Assembly: GCA_050942625.1 (NCBI GenBank)
Contig: JBMNNS010000046.1
Coordinates: 1 to 13,088, forward strand
Source of the DNA: JBMNNS01 sp050942625
GTDB taxonomy: Bacteria; Bacillota; Dethiobacteria; DTU022; UBA8154
Direction: 5' to 3'
Length of the DNA: 13,088 bases
In this document: one piece after another, positions 6,719 through 13,088 of the stretch
Position numbering within the stretch: position 1 is the stretch's first letter
Layout of the letters: each line of letters begins with the position of its first letter
The notes under the pieces: model-generated
Told to the model about the DNA's origin: nothing
Databases searched by the model: none
Seen by the model: only the letters and a program-made list of their open reading frames with translations
Program-made: the position numbers and the translations under genes

Positions 6719-7867
6719 ATGGAAACTCCCAGTGATTTAGGCCGACCCACTTGGGCCGAAATTGATTTAGACAATTTAGCTTTTAATGTCAGGGAATTAA
6801 AAAACTTTTTGTCTGATAGTGTAAAATTGATGGCAGTTGTAAAGGCTAATGGTTATGGACACGGGGCTTATGAAGTATCCTCAGTTGCCCTGAAAGAAGG
6901 AGCCTCTATGCTTGGGGTTGCTTCTTTGGAGGAGGGTTTAAAGCTTCGCCAAAGTGGGATTGTATCCCCCATATTAATTTTGGGGTGTACAGAGTCAAGG
7001 CAAAACATGCTATTATTAAAATGGAAGCTAACCCCTACGCTGGTAAACTGGGAACACTCTGTTTCCCTTTCCCGGTGTGCCGGGGCCGTTGGGAAAAAGG
7101 TGGCCGTCCATATAAAAATAGATACCGGGATGGGAAGGTTGGGCCTTTTTGATCCCCGGGATACTTTGGCTTTTATTGAGAGGGTTTATGCTTTGCCCAA
7201 TATTTTTGTAGAAGGCATTTATACACATTTTGCTGCTGCAGATGAGTGTGAGCAAAGTTACACCCTTAAACAATTGCAATGTTTTATGGATATTGTCAAT
7301 GCCTGCAGAAAAAAAGGGATTAATATACCACTTAAACATGCTGCCAACAGTGCTGCAACCATCGAATTTCCCAGGGCTCACCTGGATATGGTCAGGGTGG
7401 GCATAAGTCTTTATGGCTACTACCCATCCAAGGAAGTGAGAAGGGATCTTGTTAAGTTATTGCCTGTAATGTCGCTGAAGAGCAAGGTAGTATTTTTAAA
7501 AAGGGTCAAGGCAGGGACATATATTAGTTATGGTAGAACATACCAGGCACCACATGATACACTTATTGCTACTGTAGCTCTTGGCTACGGGGATGGTTTG
7601 TGTAGGTCTTTATCCAACAGGGGATTCATGCTGGTTAGAGGTGTAAAGGTGCCAATTGTCGGAAGAATATGTATGGATCAAACAATGCTAGATGTGGGAA
7701 GGGTTCCCCTGGTTAGGGAAGGCGATGAAGTTATTGCCCTTGGCAATGGGGCATTGAATGCCGATTATATTGCAGAATTGTTGGATACTATCAGCTATGA
7801 AATTCTTTGCAGCGTGGGGAATAGGGTTCCCAGGATCTATTTGTCTGGGCAACAAAACAAACCCTGA
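6719..7867 (+). CDS. alr: Alanine racemase
   Basis: A PLP enzyme interconverting L- and D-alanine, supplying D-Ala for peptidoglycan. The 382-aa product has the family length. Visible are the N-terminal TWAEIDLDNLAFN, the PLP-binding lysine in AVVKANGYGHG (K42), HIKIDTGMGRLG, HAANSAA and MVRVGISLYG. The second catalytic residue is Tyr271 in ISYGRTY, followed by ALGYGDG, ICMDQTMLDV and the C-terminal GNRVPRIY. Together these show the TIM-barrel plus beta-domain architecture with both catalytic residues intact. The ATG has only a weak AGGGA site about 11 nt upstream. It precedes the EndoAI/EndoA genes, the same order as in B. subtilis. I find no convincing promoter in the 220 bp upstream. Confidence 0.96.
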   Translation: METPSDLGRPTWAEIDLDNLAFNVRELKNFLSDSVKLMAVVKANGYGHGAYEVSSVALKEGASMLGVASLEEGLKLRQSGIVSPILILGCTESRQNMLLLKWKLTPTLVNWEHSVSLSRCAGAVGKKVAVHIKIDTGMGRLGLFDPRDTLAFIERVYALPNIFVEGIYTHFAAADECEQSYTLKQLQCFMDIVNACRKKGINIPLKHAANSAATIEFPRAHLDMVRVGISLYGYYPSKEVRRDLVKLLPVMSLKSKVVFLKRVKAGTYISYGRTYQAPHDTLIATVALGYGDGLCRSLSNRGFMLVRGVKVPIVGRICMDQTMLDVGRVPLVREGDEVIALGNGALNADYIAELLDTISYEILCSVGNRVPRIYLSGQQNKP

Positions 7868-7928
7868 ACCCTAAAGCAGGGATGGGGTTGCAGTTGCCAG
7901 GGATCTGTATTTCAAAAGGAAAATCATT

Positions 7929-8045
7929 ATGTATAAAAGAATGTTGGGAAATAATAATAGTTACTACCCCAACTTTAGGATTTTAGAGGCCTGGGTGGAT
8001 ATGATAATTAGAGGACCAGGGTATGTACGTTACAATTTTTTCTAG
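7929..8045 (+). CDS. Possible 38-aa ORF upstream of ndoAI
   Basis: An ATG with AAAAGGA 8 nt upstream opens a 38-codon frame starting MYKRMLGNNNSYYPNF. It ends in TAG within the ribosome binding site region of ndoAI, 12 bp before that gene's start. The peptide is basic and aromatic, with a short hydrophobic centre (AWVDMIIRG). It could be a leader peptide coupling translation to the antitoxin gene, or a chance frame. I do not recognise it, and only the RBS and position support it. Confidence 0.3.
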   Translation: MYKRMLGNNNSYYPNFRILEAWVDMIIRGPGYVRYNFF

Positions 8046-8057
8046 GGGGTGCTTTCC

Positions 8058-8330
8058 TTGGCAAATACCAAAAGGATTATGATTAGCCTTCCGCAAAACT
8101 TACTAAAGGAAGTTGATGGTGTTGTAGAAATTGAAAAAAGGAGCAGAAGTGAATTTATTAGGGAAGCGATGAAACTTTATCTGCAAGAACGTAAAAAAAA
8201 GCAGATCAGAGAAAGTATGCAGGAAGGTTACATGGAAATGGCAAGATTAAACCTTACGCTGGCCAACGAAGCAATTAGTGTGGAAAATGAGGCGGGCCGT
8301 CTTGCAGAGGAAATGGTAAGTGGAGAGTGA
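8058..8330 (+). CDS. ndoAI: EndoAI antitoxin (MazE-type, ribbon-helix-helix)
   Basis: The 90-aa antitoxin neutralises the EndoA RNase and, in this family, binds its own promoter DNA. The N-terminal ribbon-helix-helix domain is clear: a strand (RIMISLPQNLL), then helices including RSRSEFIREAMKLYLQER. The C-terminal half (MQEGYMEMARLNLTLANEA) matches the toxin-binding segment of B. subtilis NdoAI (YdcD). The start is set at TTG 8058 because AGGGGGTG, close to AGGAGGTG, lies at a proper distance before it. The longer GTG start at 8049 would lie inside that SD. It follows alr and is directly followed by the toxin gene. Confidence 0.9.
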   Translation: MANTKRIMISLPQNLLKEVDGVVEIEKRSRSEFIREAMKLYLQERKKKQIRESMQEGYMEMARLNLTLANEAISVENEAGRLAEEMVSGE

Positions 8331-8335
8331 AAATA

Positions 8336-8686
8336 GTGGATGTCAAGCGGGGTTTTATTTTTTATGCCGATTTGAGCCCGGTTGTTGGCTCTGAACAGGG
8401 GGGAGTCAGGCCTGTTCTAGTTGTTCAAAATAACGTTGGCAATAAATATAGTCCTACGGTTATTGTAGCTGCTATTACCTCCCATATTGAAAAAGCCAAA
8501 CTTCCCACCCATGTTGAGTTGTCTGCTGAAAAGCACGGCCTGGAAAAGGATTCCGTTATACTTTTGGAACAAATACGTACTATTGATAAGCAAAGATTGC
8601 AACAAAAAATAACTGAATTGGATGAAAGAACCATGGGTAAAATAAATGAGGCTATTAAAATCAGTCTGGGATTGATTGATTTTTAA
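8336..8686 (+). CDS. ndoA: EndoA mRNA interferase (MazF-type toxin)
   Basis: A sequence-specific ribosome-independent endoribonuclease of the MazF/PemK family; B. subtilis EndoA (YdcE) cleaves at UACAU. From GTG 8336 the product is 116 aa, equal to B. subtilis EndoA. It starts MDVKRGFIFYADLSPVVG and contains GSEQGGVRPVLVVQN (with the catalytic Arg), SPTVIVAAITS, KLPTHVEL and DSVILLEQIRTIDKQRL, all closely matching the family. An in-frame GTG at 8327 overlaps the ndoAI stop as GTGA, but it lies one base from the GGAG of its SD and would add three residues absent from B. subtilis EndoA. In either case the toxin is translationally coupled to the antitoxin. A terminator about 150 bp downstream ends the unit. 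Confidence 0.93.
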   Translation: MDVKRGFIFYADLSPVVGSEQGGVRPVLVVQNNVGNKYSPTVIVAAITSHIEKAKLPTHVELSAEKHGLEKDSVILLEQIRTIDKQRLQQKITELDERTMGKINEAIKISLGLIDF

Positions 8687-8838
8687 GGGCCTAACGGGGA
8701 ACGGCTAGTTTTGTTGCAACTTAACCTGAAAGCCCTTTTTTCAGCGTCGCCAAGGCATTATTCCTGTCCTCGACTGGAGCCTGGATCCCGTTTGCTTGAC
8801 TGGGACTTTATTGCTGGGCTGACAAGAAAAAAAGGAAG

Positions 8839-8871
8839 AAAGCAGGGGGGATCCACCCCGCTTTTTTATTT
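8839..8871 (+). terminator. Intrinsic terminator after the ndoAI-ndoA unit
   Basis: AAAGC-(A)-GGGG (8839-8848) pairs with CCCCGCTTT (8856-8864) with a single bulged A, followed by a T-run continuing to 8867 and ATTTT. It lies 153 nt after the toxin stop and just before the serA promoter. The 150-bp stretch in between has no supported gene. Confidence 0.8.
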
Positions 8872-8892
8872 TAAACTGTTAAATGAAGAACA

Positions 8893-8921
8893 TTGCCTAA
8901 TAATTAATGATGTGTTATATT
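8893..8921 (+). promoter_or_regulatory. Candidate sigma-A promoter of serA
   Basis: TTGCCT (8893-8898) and TATATT (8916-8921) are separated by 17 bp. They are located immediately after the upstream terminator, so serA is likely transcribed independently of the toxin-antitoxin genes. The leader would be about 55 nt. No T-box or riboswitch signature is visible in it. Confidence 0.55.
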
Positions 8922-8983
8922 ATCACTACCGGGAGACAAACAAAAGTAATTGAAGAAATGTATATGACCAGGGGGGCTTTTAA

Positions 8984-10585
8984 ATGCAAGCGGACAAAAA
9001 ATACAAGGTTCTTGTCAGCGATCCTGTTTCGGATGAAGGTATTCGGTTGATTACAGAAGTAGCTCAGGTCGACGTCCGTACCGGGCTTTCTGAGGAAGAA
9101 ATAGTTAAAATTATTGGAGAATACGATGGCCTGCTGGTACGCAGTGGGACACAGGTGACAGCCAAAGTGATAGCTGCCGGGAAAAAATTGAAAGTTATTG
9201 GCCGGGCAGGGGTTGGGGTTGATAATATTGATGTCCAAAAAGCTACGGAACAGGGTATCTTTGTGATCAATGCCCCAGGAGGGAATACCATATCTGCAAC
9301 AGAACACTCTTTAGCTCTAATGCTTGCTATGGCCCGTAATGTTCCGGCGGCTTCCAGGTCATTGAAAGAAGGCCTTTGGCAAAGGAACAAGTTCATGGGT
9401 GTAGAACTTTACAATAAAACATTGGGCATTATTGGGCTTGGTCGTATTGGCAGTGAAGTGGCAAAAAGGGCCAGGGCTTTCGGTATGGATGTTTTAGCTT
9501 ATGATCCCTATATTTCAGCTGAAAGTGCTGAAAAGTTAGGTATAGTTTCTACAAATCTGGAAGAGGTTCTTGCTAAATCAGATTTTATTACCATACATGT
9601 CCCTAAAACTTCATCAACGCAAAATATGATTGGTGCCCGGGAATTTTCCTTAATGAAAGACGGGGTACGCATTATTAATTGTGCCCGCGGTGGAATAATC
9701 AATGAAAATGCCCTTTATGAGGCTATTGTGTCCGGCAAGGTGGCAGGCGCTGCCCTGGATGCTTTTGAGGAGGAACCTCCCCCTAAAGACAGTCCGCTGT
9801 TGCAGCTGGAACAGGTCCTTGCTACTCCCCACCTGGGGGCTTCCACACAGGAGGCCCAGGTAAATGTTTCTGTCCAAGTGGCGGAACAAATTGTTCATGT
9901 TTTAAAGGGGGAACCTGTACTAATGGCGGTCAACGTTGATGTTTCACCCCCTGAGGTCCTGGCAGAGGTGGAACCCTATATTACTCTTATGAAAACACTG
10001 GGAAGTTTCTATATGCAGGTTTTTAATGGCAGCGTAGAAGAGATAGAGGTCACCTATAGTGGCGGGATCGCTGAATACCCTGTTGGCCCCTTGACTACCG
10101 CATTGTTAATTGGGTTTTTACAGGTAATGCTTAACAACAACATTAATTTTGTTAACGCACCTGTGATCGCCAAAAGCAGGGGCATAAAAATTAGGGAGCT
10201 AACAAGCAAAACCACTTCTATTTACCAAAACCTGGTAACAGTTAAAGTAACTACCAGTAAGGGCAGTTTTACTATAGCCGGAACGCTCTTTGAAGGAAGC
10301 GATATACGCATTATCCAGATTGGGGATTACCGTATCGAGGTTGTGCCTTCACGTTATATGCTGGTTTGTAAGTATATTGATAAGCCTGGAGTGATCGGCA
10401 AAGCAGGTACGATTTTAGGAAAAAACGAGATCAATATTGCCAGTATGCAGGTTGGCCGTCAGAAAATAGGGGGAGAGGCCGTCATGGTTTTGCAGGTGGA
10501 TAACTATATTCCGGAGGAAGTACTGAAGGAACTAGAGGAAGTTGAATCCATTATTTCTACACGTTTTGTGGAGATAAAAAGGTAA
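8984..10585 (+). CDS. serA: D-3-phosphoglycerate dehydrogenase
   Basis: First step of serine biosynthesis: NAD-dependent oxidation of 3-phosphoglycerate to phosphohydroxypyruvate. The 533-aa product is the long form: D-2-hydroxyacid dehydrogenase core (about 1-310), intervening allosteric substrate-binding (ASB) domain and C-terminal ACT domain (about 455-530, MLVCKYIDKPGVIGKAG onward). Seen motifs are GRAGVGVDNID, the NAD-binding GLGRIG (151-156) with its acidic partner D174, the catalytic Arg in NCARGG (R235), Glu in EEEPP (E264) and His in TPHLGAST (H283). All catalytic residues are present. The ATG has AGGGGG 7 nt upstream. It is followed 19 bp later by the small zinc-ribbon gene. The ACT domain suggests serine feedback. 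Confidence 0.96.
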   Translation: MQADKKYKVLVSDPVSDEGIRLITEVAQVDVRTGLSEEEIVKIIGEYDGLLVRSGTQVTAKVIAAGKKLKVIGRAGVGVDNIDVQKATEQGIFVINAPGGNTISATEHSLALMLAMARNVPAASRSLKEGLWQRNKFMGVELYNKTLGIIGLGRIGSEVAKRARAFGMDVLAYDPYISAESAEKLGIVSTNLEEVLAKSDFITIHVPKTSSTQNMIGAREFSLMKDGVRIINCARGGIINENALYEAIVSGKVAGAALDAFEEEPPPKDSPLLQLEQVLATPHLGASTQEAQVNVSVQVAEQIVHVLKGEPVLMAVNVDVSPPEVLAEVEPYITLMKTLGSFYMQVFNGSVEEIEVTYSGGIAEYPVGPLTTALLIGFLQVMLNNNINFVNAPVIAKSRGIKIRELTSKTTSIYQNLVTVKVTTSKGSFTIAGTLFEGSDIRIIQIGDYRIEVVPSRYMLVCKYIDKPGVIGKAGTILGKNEINIASMQVGRQKIGGEAVMVLQVDNYIPEEVLKELEEVESIISTRFVEIKR

Positions 10586-10604
10586 AGCAAAGGGGGAGAT
10601 CCCG

Positions 10605-10826
10605 TTGCCTATTTATGAATTCCGTTGTGAATGCGGTCACCAATTTGAAAAGTTGTGCAAGGTCAATGAGCAACGATCATCCTATCCTTGCCCTGAGTGT
10701 GAAGGGGAAGCGCGGAGGGTCATGTCAACCTTCCGGAAAATGGGATCCTCTACGAGTTTTGGTGAAAGTTGTTCGGCCGGCAGCTGTAGCAGCTGTAGCG
10801 GGGGCAGTTGTTCTAGCTGTCATTAA
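10605..10826 (+). CDS. FmdB-type zinc-ribbon protein
   Basis: This 73-aa protein of the FmdB/CxxC regulatory family starts MPIYEFRCECGHQFEKL. Four cysteines (C8, C10, C29, C32 in RCECG and YPCPEC) form the expected zinc ribbon in the first 35 residues. The tail after about residue 50 is Ser/Cys/Gly-rich with repeated SCSSC units and ends SSCH. The start is TTG 10605, with AGGGGGA about 7 nt upstream. Family members are widespread and small; the founding protein was proposed to regulate formamidase genes, but the function is generally unknown. It is likely co-transcribed with serA and closed by a strong terminator. Confidence 0.85.
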   Translation: MPIYEFRCECGHQFEKLCKVNEQRSSYPCPECEGEARRVMSTFRKMGSSTSFGESCSAGSCSSCSGGSCSSCH

Positions 10827-10874
10827 AAACCAACTGTTTAATTGTCTGCATTCCATTTGTTTATATTGAAATGG

Positions 10875-10926
10875 ATCCTCTATAGTTTGAGCATGAACTA
10901 TAGAGGATTTCTATTTTTATTATTTT
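10875..10926 (+). terminator. Strong intrinsic terminator after the serA-fmdB unit
   Basis: ATCCTCTATAGTT (10875-10887) pairs perfectly over 13 bp with AACTATAGAGGAT (10896-10908) around an 8-nt loop, and a T-rich tail follows. It separates serA and the zinc-ribbon gene from the DUF3343-desulfurase pair. Confidence 0.85.
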
Positions 10927-10931
10927 TTACT

Positions 10932-10942
10932 TATAATATAAT
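10932..10942 (+). promoter_or_regulatory. Candidate -10 region of the DUF3343-desulfurase operon
   Basis: Two overlapping TATAAT boxes (10932-10937 and 10937-10942) lie in AT-rich DNA 40-50 bp before the DUF3343 start and after a terminator, where a promoter is expected. No good -35 hexamer is present at 16-18 bp, which would suit a promoter needing an activator such as the nearby LysR protein (inference). Confidence 0.35.
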
Positions 10943-10981
10943 AAGTGATATCAACACAGACACCTAAAAGGAGTGGTGCCG

Positions 10982-11266
10982 GTGGCTGAAACTAAAATTT
11001 GTTATTTTACTTTTGCGACAACTCATTTAGCCATCAGAGCAGAAAAAGAAATATTAAGTCGTAATTTGGAATTTAAAATGGTTCCTGTGCCGCGAAGTAT
11101 CAGTTCCAGTTGCGGTACAGCACTGCGTTGTCTGCCGAAAGTTGCGCCGGCTATCCGTTCCAGCCTGGAGGATGCATCTATAGAATTTGAAGGTTTTTAT
11201 GAAATTGTAGAAAATTCTTCTGCTGGTCGGTTTTCTTTTTTCAAAAAGAAAGGAAATAAAATCTGA
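10982..11266 (+). CDS. DUF3343 protein, putative Se/S carrier
   Basis: The 94-aa cytosolic protein matches the DUF3343 family (Pfam 'putative Se/S carrier protein-like'). It has an opening strand CYFTFATTHLAI, then helix AIRAEKEIL, then FKMVPVPRSISSSCGTALRC. The conserved SSCG cysteine (C44) is the likely chalcogen-binding residue, and C50 is nearby. It ends in a Lys-rich tail (FFKKKGNK). GTG 10982 is chosen as start because AGGAG lies 8 nt upstream; the GTG codons at 10973 and 10976 overlap or abut that SD. The stop overlaps the start of the desulfurase gene (TGATG), so the two are translationally coupled. Family members commonly sit beside cysteine desulfurases and selenium genes. A carrier role is inferred, not demonstrated. 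Confidence 0.85.
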   Translation: MAETKICYFTFATTHLAIRAEKEILSRNLEFKMVPVPRSISSSCGTALRCLPKVAPAIRSSLEDASIEFEGFYEIVENSSAGRFSFFKKKGNKI

Positions 11267-12426
11267 TGAAACAAAGGATTATTTACTTTGATAATGCAGC
11301 TACTTCCTGGCCAAAGCCTGAAAAGGTTTATAAGGCTGCCGAAAAATATCTTCGTTCTGCAGGTGGCAATCCTGGCCGTTCTGCACATACTCGCTCTATT
11401 CAGGCAGAACGGTTGCTTTATGAAACCCGGGAGAGGGCAGCTGCATTTTTAGGAGCGTCCCGTCCAGAGGAAATTATTTTTACCTTAAACGCTACAGATG
11501 CCTTAAATATGGCTATCAAGGGAATTTTGGAAACCGGGGATCACGTCATTCATACCTCCCTTGAACACAATTCTGTGCTGCGGCCCCTTAGTTCATTAAG
11601 GGAACGGGGAACCATAAAAACGACAATGGTTTCCTGTGATGGTTACGGAAGTCTTGATATTGAAGATATAGAAAAAGAGATTAGGCCTGCAACAAAACTG
11701 ATTATTTGTACTCATGCCTCCAATGTGGTTGGCAGGATTCTGCCAGTGAAGGAGATTGCAAACCTTGCAGAAAAAAGAGGAATATATTTTCTCCTGGATG
11801 CTGCCCAGACCGGTGGTTGTCTACCTATTGACTTGCAGGAAATAAAACCGCATCTGGCAGCCTTTGCTGGCCATAAAGGTCTGCTTGGACCTCCAGGGGT
11901 AGGGTTGCTCTATGTGCGCAAAGGTGTAGAATTAAAGCCATGGCGTGAAGGGGGAACCGGCAGCAAATCGGAAGAAGACCGGCAACCAAAGATCATGCCT
12001 GACTATCTTGAAGCAGGTACCATGAATACACCTGGACTGGCCGGTCTTAATGAGGGTTTAATTTTTTTGGAGAAAGTCGGTATGGATGTAATCAGGGAAC
12101 ATGAATTAAAGCTGGCCGGAAGGTTACGCAGTGGCCTGTCCAGTTTAAAACCCATTAAACTTTTTGGTTCCCCCAGGGAAGCTGAGTCCGTAGCCGTTAT
12201 TTCTTTTGTGGTGGAAGGGATTGACAGCGGGGAGCTGGGTTATCTCCTGGAGGAAAATTACGGCATTTTGAGCCGGACAGGGTTGCACTGCGCACCGCAT
12301 GCCCACCGTTCTATAGGTACCTTTCCACAGGGGACGGTGCGCTTTAGCCTTAGCTTTTTTAACACTGAGGAAGAGATAGATTTTGCCCTAAAGGCACTTC
12401 AAGAATTAATAGTTTGTGCTGGTTGA
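11266..12426 (+). CDS. Class V aminotransferase / cysteine desulfurase family protein
   Basis: A PLP enzyme expected to remove sulfur from cysteine, or selenium from selenocysteine, yielding alanine and an enzyme persulfide/perselenide. The 386-aa product shows YFDNAATSWPKPE at the N-terminus, TLNATDALN, SLEHNSVLRPL (His101), HASNVVG, LLDAAQTGG (Asp178), the Schiff-base lysine in AGHKGLLGPPG (K204) and GTMNTPG. The catalytic cysteine lies in TGLHCAPHAHRSIG (C342). This RTGLHCAPHAH form is typical of the SufS-related subfamily found next to DUF3343 in Firmicutes rather than of housekeeping IscS/NifS. The start ATG overlaps the DUF3343 stop codon by one base. The 3' end overlaps the convergent LysR gene by 28 bp. 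The substrate preference (Cys or Sec) cannot be decided from sequence. Confidence 0.9.
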   Translation: MKQRIIYFDNAATSWPKPEKVYKAAEKYLRSAGGNPGRSAHTRSIQAERLLYETRERAAAFLGASRPEEIIFTLNATDALNMAIKGILETGDHVIHTSLEHNSVLRPLSSLRERGTIKTTMVSCDGYGSLDIEDIEKEIRPATKLIICTHASNVVGRILPVKEIANLAEKRGIYFLLDAAQTGGCLPIDLQEIKPHLAAFAGHKGLLGPPGVGLLYVRKGVELKPWREGGTGSKSEEDRQPKIMPDYLEAGTMNTPGLAGLNEGLIFLEKVGMDVIREHELKLAGRLRSGLSSLKPIKLFGSPREAESVAVISFVVEGIDSGELGYLLEENYGILSRTGLHCAPHAHRSIGTFPQGTVRFSLSFFNTEEEIDFALKALQELIVCAG

Positions 12427-13088
12427 AAAAAATTAACAGTATAGTCTAAAAATGCCTGGCTGAGCGGAGGAAGGATCCTTTTTTTACGAAAAACGAGGTA
12501 GAAATTTCTTTTTAACTTCAATTCAGGTAACGTATAGCCCCTAATTGTTCCCGCTTCCAGTTCTTCTTCAACCGCTTTTTGAGAAATCACGGTAATTCCA
12601 AGGCCCTTTTTCACCGCTTCCTTTATTGCTTCCTGGCTTTCCAGATAGGCGATGACATTAAGGTTTATTTTATTGTTTCCCCTGCAGTACTTTTTCAAGG
12701 CATCCTCAAAAACCTTCCGGGTAGCAGAACCTGATTCACGCAAAAGGAAAGGACTTCCAAGACAGGCATCTAATTTTAGGGGGATAAGCTTTGTATTTTT
12801 TTCTTCTGTTTTTGTCCCTGAAAACTTAAATTTTGGCGAAGCTGCAATAATAAGCTCATCCTCTATAAGCTTAACGTAGCCAAGGCCAATTCGTTTTCTA
12901 GGGGGTGTACCTGAAAAACCAAGATCAAAAGAATAATCCCTGATGTTTTCCAATACTTGTTTTGAATCCCGTAGAAGCACAGAAAAAGAAACTGTAGGAT
13001 ATTTTTGGTGAAAAGAAAGAAGCAGTTGGGGCAAAAGGTATGCACTTGGAACGCTGCTGGCTGCTATTTTTAAATGCCCTTCGATTAT
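12399..13088 (-). CDS. LysR-family transcriptional regulator, N-terminus outside window
   Basis: An open frame runs from the right edge to TGA at 12399, giving 229 residues. It begins IIEGHLKIAASSVPSAYLLPQ, the canonical start of the LysR effector-binding domain. It continues with SFHQKYPTVSFSV, YSFDLGFSG, ELIIAASP, FLLRESGSATRKVFE, SQEAIKEAVKKGLGITVIS and a C-terminal strand-helix. The helix-turn-helix domain (about 85 residues) lies beyond the window. A TTG 18 codons in is not the start, because the homologous sequence extends upstream of it. It resembles CysB/CysL-type and selenium-associated LysR regulators by context. It is convergent with the DUF3343-desulfurase genes and overlaps the latter by 28 bp. 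A regulatory role for that operon is inferred. Confidence 0.9.
   Translation of the reverse strand: MIEGHLKIAASSVPSAYLLPQLLLSFHQKYPTVSFSVLLRDSKQVLENIRDYSFDLGFSGTPPRKRIGLGYVKLIEDELIIAASPKFKFSGTKTEEKNTKLIPLKLDACLGSPFLLRESGSATRKVFEDALKKYCRGNNKINLNVIAYLESQEAIKEAVKKGLGITVISQKAVEEELEAGTIRGYTLPELKLKRNFYLVFRKKRILPPLSQAFLDYTVNFFQPAQTINS

Noticed and set aside
8711..8953. 80-codon + strand frame between ndoA and serA
   Set aside because: It has a TTG start without an SD, passes straight through the strong terminator hairpin and the serA promoter, and has no recognisable product.
8872..8983. T-box or other riboswitch ahead of serA
   Set aside because: No AGGGTGG-type T-box bulge sequence or specifier hairpin is visible, and the leader after the predicted promoter is only about 55 nt.
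10605..11266. Selenocysteine read-through in the small genes of the putative Se locus
   Set aside because: The zinc-ribbon gene ends in TAA. The DUF3343 TGA overlaps the ATG of the next gene in the standard coupling arrangement and is not followed by a homologous extension.

Overview
The window looks like chromosomal DNA of a low-to-moderate-GC, spore-forming Firmicute, most likely a clostridium of the Peptococcaceae/Thermoanaerobacterales type. Evidence for this is the strong AGGAGG-type ribosome binding sites, frequent TTG and GTG starts, the B. subtilis-like order alr - ndoAI - ndoA, a Cys-rich protein of a type I associate with clostridial spore surfaces, and a cluster resembling anaerobic selenium-metabolism genes. 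No IS element, prophage, rRNA, tRNA or CRISPR array is visible. The genus cannot be fixed from the sequence alone.

Layout. 1-505: 3' end of an unrecognised + strand gene that enters from the left edge. 506-1240: mostly non-coding, but with a small minus-strand gene (54 aa, GTG start, good SD) and candidate terminators. 1241-1945: Cys-rich protein (17 Cys) behind a sigma-K-like promoter match. A 13-bp-stem terminator separates it from a convergent secreted CAP/SCP-domain protein (2055-2846, minus). 2847-3468: non-coding plus a 62-aa minus-strand gene with a TTG start and a perfect SD, followed by a terminator. 3469-4878 (minus): MATE-family multidrug/Na+ antiporter, divergent from hom (homoserine dehydrogenase, 5203-6495). 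Then come alr (alanine racemase) and the EndoAI/EndoA (MazEF-type) antitoxin-toxin pair, closed by a terminator. serA (phosphoglycerate dehydrogenase with ACT domain) has its own sigma-A-like promoter and is followed 19 bp later by a small FmdB-type zinc-ribbon gene and a terminator. The right end holds a DUF3343 (putative Se/S carrier) gene overlapping a class V aminotransferase/cysteine desulfurase gene. A LysR regulator convergent with them overlaps the desulfurase 3' end by 28 bp and is cut by the right edge.

How the genes fit together. hom (Thr/Met/Lys branch), alr (D-Ala for peptidoglycan) and serA (serine) are housekeeping amino-acid genes. The alr-ndoAI-ndoA synteny is a conserved Firmicute arrangement. 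The most interesting part is the right end. DUF3343 + cysteine desulfurase + LysR resembles the selenium-metabolism neighbourhoods of anaerobic Firmicutes, in which the desulfurase would release S/Se from (seleno)cysteine, the small carrier would bind it and the LysR protein would regulate. selD, yedF and selA/B are not in the window, so this is an inference. The second point of interest is the Cys-rich gene with a mother-cell-type promoter match, which may be a new spore coat or exosporium component. Several start codons were reassigned from the longest ORF on the basis of Shine-Dalgarno placement, and three short genes (850-1014, 3203-3391, 7929-8045) are proposed with differing confidence.
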